A stretch of 64,000 nucleotides of DNA from contig NC_089390.1 in the NCBI RefSeq assembly GCF_003171515.1, forward strand, positions 4,526,001 to 4,590,000, given 5' to 3'. The stretch is from Pyrenophora tritici-repentis. Taxonomy: Eukaryota; Ascomycota; Dothideomycetes; Pleosporales; Pleosporaceae. Below the pieces are notes generated by a model. It was not told the DNA's origin. It did no database searches and was given only the letters and a program-made list of their open reading frames with translations. Both the position numbers and the translations under genes were made by a program. Numbering within the stretch: the first letter of the stretch is position 1; each line of letters begins with the position of its first letter. Positions 55,910 through 64,000 of this stretch are shown in pieces.

Positions 55910-57646
55910 CTAATAAACCTCACCAAAGCCCTTTCTCTCCGCATCCTGCATCCTATCAATCTCCGTCTCACCAATCTTCTTCTCGGCATCAGCATCATCG
56001 CTCACATCCCTGTCTTCGCTCTTCTCAACAACCATGTTGCCTTTGAGCGCTTCTTGTAAAATGGGCTCTCCTTCCTTTTCTTTCGCAAAGGCAGCATCGT
56101 CGCTGGTTGCATCGCCGTCACCGAGGCGATCGGTCTTTGCGCCATTTCCCATGCCTGATTCTTCGATCCAACCCTGCTCGGCTTGTTTTCGCTGCAGCTT
56201 GCGGTCCTTTGAATGTTTGCGTTGGGTTGAGCTTGCGCGGAGGAACTTGCGGTGGTTGGTGTTGTGGTGGAGGTGTTGCATACCCGGGAAGTAGTCGGAA
56301 TCGTCGGAGAAGCCCTCACCAGCAATGCTGTGGGGCGGTTGTAGATGACGCAACACGGCAGCCGTTCTTGGCTGGGCGTGGTTATTCGACCGGGTCACGG
56401 AGGTGGTTGCTTGGTCTTCCTCGCTACTTGTGGCGTCATTGGAGGCGTCATTCGGTGATGCTGGGGTCGGTGGCATTGCTGGAATGGGGTTGCCCTTGGT
56501 ACTCTGCTTGCGCGACAGCTTCGCGGGCGAGGGTTCGTTGATGATGGGAGCGTGGTCAGCCTCTTGGGATGCAACGGGATGATCTTCCTGTTCGCTGCCT
56601 AGTGTTTCCATGTGAGCGACAGCGGGTGGAGGTAACTGCTGGTTGCTTCCAAGGTACTCCATTGTGTTCTTGCGCATCGGACGGCGGGGGTAGTTTATCT
56701 TGTCGTGGTTGCAACCATTCACACAGCCTCCCCAACGACGTATGGGAATGGTGGGCGAGGAAGTGGCTCCTGTTTGACCTCCAGCACTCAGTGGTGTTTG
56801 TCTGCTCGGCGTGGTCGTGGTAGCACTCTTAGTGTCTTCCTTTTCCTTTGCAGCGCGTTTCCTCAGTTCTGACCACGTCCGAAGCTCGTTCTGCAGGATG
56901 TATCGGCCGTTGTTCTCGCTCCGCTTCATGATGATGAATTCGCAGTGGTTGACGTTGCGGAGATCTTCAAAGTACTCGACAGACCAGTGGTACCTTTGAG
57001 GTATTAGTATGTCTGCGCTGGGATACAGACGACAAAAGACTCACCATTTCATGAGGAACACCCTCGACATCAGGCCATGAGTAACCAAGACGCACACACT
57101 CGGGAAGTTGTCGTCGCCAAAGGATCGCCACAAGCTCTCATTGAAGCCACTCACTCGATCGTAGGCATCTGCTGCACTCTCGCCGTCGGGTATGCGGTAA
57201 AAGAAGTGACCATAGTCTGCTCGCTCCTGCCACATGCGCTCCATCTCTGCCGAGCATGGCTGGAAGTTGCCAAAGTCCTGTTCTCGCAGTCGCGGCTCTT
57301 CAAACACGGTAATCTTATTGCGGGGAAAGGGAGACGGCGTGGGGTCGTCGGCGGTGAGTGTGCGCAAGATGCCCTCGGTCGTCTCGCGTGTGCGACGGTA
57401 TGGCGAGGTGAAGAACTGGAGGGTATCGTCTGGCTTGAGTAAAGAGCGCAACTGTCGTCCTGCCTCTTCGGCCTGGGTCCAGCCATGTTGAGTGAGCTTT
57501 ACCCGATGGTCTGGTATGAACTGGTGAATGTCGCGGTTCTTGTTGCCCTCTGACTGCGCATGGCGAATCAATATGATCATCTACATGGTCGTCAGTCATT
57601 GTCATGTGCGATAGGCCCAAAGTGGACCTACGCGGGGTTTCCCCAT
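55910..57646 (-). CDS. Histidine phosphatase (phosphoglycerate-mutase-like), DET1-type
   Basis: Three exons (57646-57632, 57580-57045, 56993-55910) encode 544 residues. The first exon codes only MGKPR and joins to MIILIRHAQSEGNKN, which carries the catalytic RHxxxGN signature (His12). Other family features are the SPYRRTRET segment, the acidic LREQDFGNFQ, and the second catalytic His in LVTHGLMSRVFLMKW (about 173). A phosphatase domain of about 220 residues is followed by about 320 residues of disordered, charged, Ser/Pro-rich tail. Yeast DET1 is a known relative acting as an acid phosphatase linked to sterol traffic; the function here is inferred from family only. The five-codon first exon is small but keeps frame across good splice sites. 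Confidence 0.88.
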
Positions 57647-58130
57647 GTTGAGATGCGATGTCAGGATATGGTAGGAACGGGAGCTTTGTGTCTATATATT
57701 TTTTGCTGCAGTTGAGGAATATTGACAAATCCGAGGCAGAAGCGAAGGACATACGTATGGCAGCGAAACTGCCTTTTCACCGCGTTTCAAGTGTAGCTGC
57801 AAGCCCAACCATGGCTAGGGAGTGGTAGTTCTAGCCCTAGCATCAGGTCGGCTCTGCGGGCACTTGCTAGCGCGTCATCTCCGCCCCTGCGCCCGAATCT
57901 TCTTCTACCGGTACCTAAGTATGTACCTACTTTGTATATGCGACACTCACTTTTTCAGACTTACCCAACCACGTGATTCCAAGGTTCGCATTCTCGTGTG
58001 GAGTTAGACTAATTCTCCGACATCCATCCCATCACCTGACTGCTTGCTACTGCGCGACTCAACCCAACTCTGCGGCGCGCCTCAACCCACTTTCGCGACC
58101 GAGTCTGCACCGCACAACATCCGCACCACA
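57647..58130. other. Divergent promoter region
   Basis: This lies between the minus-strand phosphatase and the plus-strand PRKRIP1-like gene. A CCACGTGATT motif near 57,970 is a possible regulator site for the latter. No other feature. Confidence 0.5.
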
Positions 58131-58763
58131 ATGTCGGAACCCATTCCCGAATCCATACCTACCTCTGCAGACCCACGCTCCAGGCGACCAACCAAGAAGC
58201 GAGCCCTCACCCCGCAGTCAGCGCAAGCCTCACAGGTTGAAGCCCTTTTCGCAAAACCCGACCGCGACATCCACATACCCAGCACTGGCGCACTCTCCAA
58301 GAACAGTTCTCTCCCTCCAGAGATTGTCGCAAATGTCCAAGGATCCAGCGCAGGTGCGGGAAGCGGCGAATTCCATGTCTACAAAGCAAGTCGGCGGCGC
58401 GAGTATGAGAGGCTGAGGCTCATGGACGAGGAGGTGCAAAAGGAAGAGGACGCCAAGCAGTTTGCAAAGCACAAGGAAGAGCTGGAGAAGAAGGACAAGG
58501 AGAAGACTGAGAAGAATCGGCTAAAGCGAGAGAAGGCGCGACTGAGGAAGGAAAGGGCCAAAAAGGGAGGGAAGCGTGAAGCGGGGAGTGAGACGGATGG
58601 GACGCCTGCGGCCGAGGAAGAGACGACGAAGAAGAAGCTTACGCCCAACTCAAATGCGCCAAAGACGGGCCAAGACGGAGACGCGCAGCACGACGCGAAC
58701 GACCAAGGCGGACAGGTCCAGAACGTGGACGAGATTGGGCTGATCATCGAAGACGATGACTGA
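58131..58763 (+). CDS. PRKRIP1-like (DUF1168) nuclear protein
   Basis: A single exon encodes 210 residues. The segment GSGEFHVYKASRRREYERLR followed by a long Lys/Glu helix (about 80-150) is the hallmark of the PRKRIP1/DUF1168 family. A basic cluster (RRPTKKRALTP) near the N-terminus fits nuclear targeting, and the C-terminus is acidic (EIGLIIEDDD). In animals PRKRIP1 is a component of the catalytic-step spliceosome, where its long helix bridges subunits. A splicing role here is inferred from family membership. Divergent from the phosphatase gene. Confidence 0.85.
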   Translation: MSEPIPESIPTSADPRSRRPTKKRALTPQSAQASQVEALFAKPDRDIHIPSTGALSKNSSLPPEIVANVQGSSAGAGSGEFHVYKASRRREYERLRLMDEEVQKEEDAKQFAKHKEELEKKDKEKTEKNRLKREKARLRKERAKKGGKREAGSETDGTPAAEEETTKKKLTPNSNAPKTGQDGDAQHDANDQGGQVQNVDEIGLIIEDDD

Positions 58764-60504
58764 ACCATGGCTGAACACATGTTGCCATTGGCCAAGGATA
58801 TATTCAGTAATGCTAATACTACTAAGCTTCATCAAGAGCTGATGAGCATCTCCCCACAAACATCTGCCGCTTTCAAAACGTACCATCATGTCTAATACTC
58901 TGCTCACCGTCAGCAATAACGCTGCCCAACGAAACCTTGCGCTGCGTCCTGAATTCATCTCACCCGATACATTCACGTCATGAAGGACCGAGAATGAACC
59001 AAACTGACAAAACCTTCCTTTGCAATTTCACGCTGACTTTGCTATGTTACCTTGGGAGTCGCGCCTTCCTCCCGGTTATGCTTGGCAGATCTGGCAAAAT
59101 TGCTTGGCAACGTCGTCACCGTCCACGCATCCGCACACATCCTCGATCCGCCATCTGTTGCCGCCTCATTCCGCGTCCAGAAACAGCCAACCACCTGAGT
59201 GTCATGAAATACTCGACAGCCTGGGTAAGCACTTAATCGGCGTGTTTCGTGACTACAGTCGTCTCTTTGTACACTAGTTAGTATGTCACTCGGCCGTGCG
59301 TCAAGAAATGGCCAACTCTGTCAAGATCAGCGAAGCAAAACCGTCTAGATCTTCGGGAGAATTACGCAGGTGCGCCTTGGCAAAGTACGCGGCTTGGTGT
59401 CTATTGACCACTCCGCTCAACCACAACCTTCACGATGCCGCATCTCACCGGCTCAGCTTGGACTTGCACACGCACACGTGCGCCTGCATACAGTCAAATA
59501 AGCTCAACACCGTCGGCCTTGTAACCATTCTTGACTGCTGCCCAGCTACTGTACAATCGCCACATGTCGGTAGTACGTACGCAGAAGAATGTTGCCGTCC
59601 TTGGCCCCGGTGGTCCGTCTGCACCCCGCGGCTTCCTGTTGAATGTCGAGATACTCTGGTTTCGGCCTTTGCTACCAACATGGCTTGTTGAACATACTGA
59701 TATTCGCCCGCCTTGTTTCCAAGTGGAGACTACATTATGCTCTTACAACGCCTTCTACGTATCTTCTCGTTTCGCCACCTATGACGACGGTACTGAGTGT
59801 GGAATGTGCCGTTAGAACCAAGGTACCACCTTGGGCTCCCGTGTTTCATGTACAATACATGTTCCCCGCGCAAAAGTCCCTCTAAGCATCCTTGCCATAT
59901 GTGCTTTAATAAGTCTAGTACCGGATTCCTGGGGCGCCGACTGAACACCGTGCTTGTATATGCTTCTTGGGCCCTACGTCGTCCTACTTTGGGTTTGCAT
60001 TGATCATTGGGTATCGGCGTTATTTTGCGACGACATGTGCCGCTCACGCCATTTTACTTTGAAATTCATCGTCAGTGGCCGCAGGCCGCAAACTCTCCCC
60101 ATCTACAATCATTGGGTATAGTTCGTTTCAGCCGAGCCCGTCACAGTGAACGTCAAAGTTCTTGGTACCTCTACCACGTCAGCGGCTAAGCCCGGGCAGA
60201 TGAATTGTATACCATCTAGACCTTGTGAAACGACAGACGATTGCGTTGCGGCTTGTCACAGGTGAGATTGAGCTTCATCAGCACGGCCTTGATCTCGGTC
60301 ATATTCCAGGAAGAGGTAACATACTGACGTCGATGGCTGCCGAGTCGCAACGTACTTGTAATATTCGAGGCTTGACTTCATGGGAGGAACAAGTATAAGA
60401 CAAGGTCGTGTCCGGACTGTAAATCCACATCAGCATCGACAAGCTTCACTCACATCTTCTACGGAACAATCAACCTCTTTCACCAACTCCAATCCTCTTC
60501 CATC
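58764..60504. other. Gene-poor intergenic stretch
   Basis: Several ORFs of 60-130 codons occur on both strands, but none has a recognisable motif or splice structure. The right end is the promoter of the proline-rich protein gene. No transposon ends were found. Confidence 0.45.
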
Positions 60505-61110
60505 ATGAGGTTCACTCTTATTGCCTTTATGGCTGCCACGTAAGCGCTTTATAGGAAGCCTATGAGAAAATGACTAACATCAGATAGTGCCATGGCAGGC
60601 CCCATGATTTCACGTCAGGCACCTGCTCCTCGTCCTGAACCTGTTCCTGCTCCTGTTCCTCGTCCTGAACCTGTTCCCCGTCCTGAACCTGTTCCTCGTC
60701 CTGAACCTGTTCCTCGTCCCGACCCCAACACTGATCCTCGTCCTGGTCCCGATCCTGGTCCTCGTCCTGGTAAGGGCGGCAAAGGCAAAGGAAAGACTGG
60801 AGGCCCACCACCACCTCCTCCAAACGGCGAAACTCCACCACCACCACCACCTCGTCCAGAGGGCGAACCTCGTCCAGTACCTCGTCCAGAGGGCGAACCT
60901 CGTCCAGTACCTCGGCCAGAGGGCGAACCTCGTCCAGTACCTCGGCCAGAGGGCGAACCTCGTCCAGTACCTCGGCCAGAGGGCGAACCTCGCCCAGTAC
61001 CTCGGCCAGAGGGCGAACCTCGCCCAGTACCTCGGCCAGAGGGCGAACCTCGCCCAGTACCTCGTCCAGAGGGCGAACCTCGTCCACTACCACCTCGTCA
61101 AAGAAAGTGA
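60505..61110 (+). CDS. Secreted proline-rich repeat protein
   Basis: Two exons (60505-60539, 60588-61110) encode 185 residues. The 48-bp intron (GTAAGC, branch GACTAAC, acceptor TAG) lies inside the signal peptide MRFTLIAFMAATAMA. The mature protein is low-complexity: first PRPEPVP-type units, then a Gly/Lys linker (GKGGKGKGKTGG), polyproline, and eight copies of a ten-residue unit PRPEGEPRPV. It contains no cysteine. Such proteins are probably extracellular or wall-associated; a specific function cannot be given. The reverse strand is also open across the repeat, which is a by-product of its composition. Confidence 0.75.
60850..61089 (+). repeat. 30-bp minisatellite, 8 copies
   Basis: Eight head-to-tail 30-bp units, each encoding PRPEGEPRPV (the last ends in Leu), differ mainly at CGT/CGG/CGC arginine positions. 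The unit length is a multiple of three, so copy changes keep the frame. Confidence 0.9.
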
Positions 61111-61582
61111 ACCAGGAAATTCACAAGGCGACAGCATTCAATGGTCACTTGGCGCAAAGAATGATCATTCCAACCAACCGTTTGTCGCTTTTCTGAGTCG
61201 GTTCATGCACAGTTAACTTGTCACACGAGCACCATGTACGCTATAAGATGAAGAAATTTGCAATCTAGATAGTCGCTGTTTAGGGGGCGGTGGAATTGTC
61301 TTTGATCTATTATATATAATGAGGCGTCGTGTCTTTTATACGGTTCATAGTCGGGAATACAAAGCAGACTTTGAAATACGATTTGTTCTGTGCCTTTACA
61401 ACATGATTTTATTGTTTGGACTATGGTATCGTTGACCGGATTAAGATGAAGCCCAAAACCACGGCTTTTCTAAACAAAGGCCAAACGATGACAGGACATG
61501 ACTTTGGTATAACTTACACAAAACACATCTATTTAAACCTCAACATGTTGCAAATGACCGTGTCCTTTATCTGTGAAACCGT
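61111..61582. other. 3' flank of the proline-rich gene
   Basis: AT-rich DNA with a TATATATAAT-like run near 61,308-61,320. No gene is recognised. Confidence 0.5.
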
Positions 61583-61590
61583 ACCCGGTG

Positions 61591-61718
61591 CAGAGTCCGC
61601 AACAATCAAGCGATAGGCAGATTGATTACCTGATTAGGTCTGTCACGGACCAGATAGTGATCTTTCGAGGCCTAATCCGGTAATCAATCTGCCTATCGCT
61701 TGATTGTTGCGGACTCTG
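61591..61718. mobile_element. 128-bp foldback hAT-type MITE
   Basis: Inverted repeats of about 48 bp with a single mismatch start CAGAGTCCGCAACAATCAAG. Perfect 8-bp target duplications ACCCGGTG flank it (61583-61590 and 61719-61726). It has the same length as the element at 38402 and shares the TCCGCAACAATCAA core with the 162-bp MITEs. Confidence 0.9.
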
Positions 61719-61726
61719 ACCCGGTG

Positions 61727-63055
61727 TGCTTCTTCGTAATCCTTTAATTTAACAGTGCCTCCAATGACGCACTTTAGAAATTTGAAAAACTCATGTCGTT
61801 ATAATGAGTATGTTGAGAGACTGATTCATCGTTATCCCGCATGCGATGATCCGAAACGATCATAGTGTTAACAGTGCCCTACTATGGAAATTATTCTCCT
61901 AAGCTCTGCCGTATCCAGCGTCCTAAAAAAAACAGCTCTACTACGCTCTGCCATGTCCAGCGATGCATTGACAGCTCTCCTACGCTCTGTCATGCCGACC
62001 ACATCGTATCCATACCCTATAATACACCCTCCATGTCAGTCTCGGGCTCCTCGAGCTCCTTCTTCTGGAAACGCGAATGCATCAGCCAAACCATGTCTGC
62101 CGGAGAAGTCATTCCAAATCGCCTCTAGCTCGGCCGTCAGCATATGATACTAGGCCTCACTGTCGATAAGGAGATTACATGTTGACGTTAGAACTGAGTA
62201 AGTAGGTACATGCGGTACTTTTGCATACAGTATGTTGGACTTTGAGCGCCGGGTAAAGCCGCGAGTGTTGCCAATGCGTCAGAGTGTTATTCAGTGATCG
62301 GTGTAGATACAGAGCCTCGGCGTGCTAGACATTGGACAATTCAAGTTTTTGCAAGTCATTGTGAGGCTGTGGTCGCTCTAGACCAATTATGGGTGGTTGG
62401 TGGGCGTAAAAGTAGGTACAGCGGGGAAATTTCTGTTGCCTGCTAATCTATGAGGCCGAAGACTGTGGTAAGCTTAGCGGTATCGACGAAGATATTGGAA
62501 ACATGCAAGTCATCATTCCAAAGGAGCGCTGACGAGATGTTGCGATCTGCATGTACAGTAGTGAGAATTTTGTCAGGTCGACGTAGCAGTGCACTGCGCC
62601 GAGTTTCATGCTCTTAAATAGACTCAGTAGTATTTCCCCCAGCCTGCATGCTCACTTTGAGATCAGTTCGGGCTGGAAATAGACTCAGAAGTCATCGCTC
62701 TTGGCATGTGGGTTTCTGGGCCCCACAGGGTCCCCTTGTCTTTGTCAGTTGGGAAAACCACGTCCCCCAAAGCGGACTCACACGGTCCTCTACCAACAGC
62801 CGATCGCTGCTTCCCCACTGTCACACATCTGTCACTCATCTGTCACTCATCTGTCAGACATGTCATGTTCAGTTGACGGTCCGACGGCGAAACGTCGTGT
62901 GTAATATGACTGCTATTTGTGCCGATGTAGCTCGTGAGCGTCTGGTCAATGGGCGTGTTCTCCTGATCTTTCAAGAAATTCAGATTTCTATATTCAGTGA
63001 AAGATTTTGACGTCTAGGCTTCTTGGAAAGCAGCACTGGATTCGAAAATAGCTAA
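61727..63055. other. Intergenic, no gene seen
   Basis: Near 62,820-62,860 there are about four short CTGTCA-type direct repeats. Otherwise I see only random-looking ORFs and no element ends. Confidence 0.45.
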
Positions 63056-63592
63056 CTACTCTTGTATGTTCATGCTCGGCCAGGGCCGTTCCAGCTCGAT
63101 TCCCGGGACTTCCTCCAGTTCCGCAGCGACCGGATTCTCATCGGCCCTGGAGCCCCAGGTCAGAACTTCGGGAACAGGGATCTCAACGGCGTTTCGGGCC
63201 TGAAAACTGTCACGAATACGGAAGCATAAGGTTTACAGGTGAGTACAACATACATGGCCGTAAACTCGCTCGCTGTGGTCCGACTAGGTAGACGGGCATT
63301 TTGGTTGGGAAGGAACTCTGGCGACGACTCGGGAGCCATAATTGATGGTCGACATGATGCTCTTATTGCGAATGCGATCCTGATACTTTGAAAACCTGAC
63401 GCATGCTTTCGCACCAACAGTATCCGTCGTGCAGTGAGCAAGCTCGTTGACATTGAAGCGCATATGGCACACCGACATTTGGCGCCCTTCTTCACAACCA
63501 GATCGACCCCAAGTATAATCAAACAAATCTTGGTCGTACTCAAGGTCTAGATGGGTCTTCAAAACGACCCATGCCTCTGTCATCGGATACAT
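63056..63592 (-). pseudogene. Decayed APH-family (aminoglycoside phosphotransferase-like) kinase relic
   Basis: From 63592 one frame reads DLFDYTWGRSGCEEGRQMS, then MRFNVNELAHCTTDTVGAKA, YGSRVVARVP. After a one-base shift near 63,300 the next frame continues NARLPSRTTASEFTA. An intron-like GTATGT...CAG of 47 bp follows, then NAVEIPVPEVLTWGSRADEN and EEVPGIELERPWPSM. This order (FNVNEL, VVARVP-NA, TTASE, IPVPEVLTW, EEVPGIELE) matches the N-terminal lobe of fungal APH-domain kinases as I know them. The catalytic HGD and metal-binding loops are missing because the relic ends at a stop at 63056. It is therefore a truncated, frameshifted pseudogene. Confidence 0.6.
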
Positions 63593-64000
63593 CTACCGGG
63601 AAGCATTGCGCGTGAATCATGTTGGACATGGGCGCGCTGGGTGATCAAAGAACGGGCGGCCACATTGCTTCCAGATCCGTACGTGGCTGAGCAAAGACAT
63701 ACCTCCCTTCTTTCTCACATCATCTTCAAGTCCCATACATGCGTATGTGGCCGAAAGCGACAGTGTGCTGACTTCTGGACGTACCCATTCCGGAAAGATC
63801 GACGTTCCCAAGCCCAATTTGCCGAGTAACTTAACTAACGTAACTGACCTAGCCGAGTTAGGCAAGTGCGCACGGAGGTTCTACCGCCTCCCCGGGTAAC
63901 TTACTGCCTGGCTAATACGACACTTTCACAACACCCAGAGCTTACGAACCCTGCAACGGCCCCGTAACTACCGGTATTCCCAGGGGCAAAATCTTAGATG
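63593..64000. other. Window end, no gene seen
   Basis: The stretch may be the upstream flank of the decayed kinase. Around 63,825-63,870 related GAGTAACTTAACTAACGTAA and CCGAGTTAGGC segments form a weak inverted arrangement, but no target duplication was found. Confidence 0.4.

Noticed and set aside
60560..61093. Long minus-strand ORF over the proline-rich gene (EVRPLAEVLD repeats)
   Set aside because: It is the antisense shadow of a 30-bp repeat with no stop in that frame. It lacks a signal peptide or splice evidence, whereas the plus strand has both.
63825..63870. Possible transposon end with GAGTAACTTAACTAACGTAA-type repeats
   Set aside because: The inverted match is weak, no target duplication is visible and the window ends soon after.
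1..64000. CRISPR arrays, rRNA genes, secondary-metabolite megasynthases
   Set aside because: No regularly spaced repeats, rRNA signatures or PKS/NRPS domains were seen. The CmcJ-like protein stands alone, without a biosynthetic cluster.

Overview
This window is chromosomal DNA of a filamentous ascomycete, most likely a dothideomycete and plausibly a pleosporalean plant-associated fungus (inference). The signs are short GT-AG introns of 47-160 bp with CTAAC-type branch points, an AtfA/Atf1 bZIP factor, a fungal C2-domain ingression protein, a BSC6-like permease, a CmcJ/AsaB-like protein and intron-bearing tRNA genes. Most genes below were assembled by hand from several exons. Every join given keeps the reading frame.

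Layout. Bases 1-16,750 carry the stress regulator atfA, an intron-containing tRNA-Ser(GCT), an atypical Rho-like GTPase, a secreted M14 carboxypeptidase, two uncharacterised proteins, a RING protein, an MFS transporter and a secreted type-B carboxylesterase. A gene-poor gap follows. Bases 18,718-29,567 hold a cell-surface glycoprotein and one giant five-exon gene for a roughly 2,856-residue acidic, repetitive protein.

Bases 31,588-38,540 form a transposon-rich island. It contains a complete 3.1 kb hAT transposon with an intact 843-residue transposase and a perfect 8-bp target duplication. It also contains two identical inverted 162-bp MITEs and a 128-bp foldback MITE. Between them lies a hidden two-exon gene for a 53-residue cysteine-rich secreted peptide. 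A related fourth MITE sits at 61.6 kb.

Bases 38,760-51,800 hold a small nuclear-type protein gene, a gene frameshifted in a homopolymer, the Inn1/Fic1-like cytokinesis protein, a membrane protein, methionine aminopeptidase 2 and a CmcJ-like protein. Bases 53,490-64,000 hold a mitochondrial-type SDR, an unusual tRNA-Arg(ACG) gene, a DET1-like histidine phosphatase, a PRKRIP1-like protein, a secreted proline-rich repeat protein and a decayed APH-family kinase relic.

The most unusual object is the tRNA-Arg(ACG) gene at 54,972-55,111. Besides a normal anticodon-loop intron it carries a 57-bp insertion inside the T-loop that looks like a spliceosomal intron (GTAAGT, TACTAAC, TAG). It splits the Pol III B box, and removing it leaves a complete cloverleaf.
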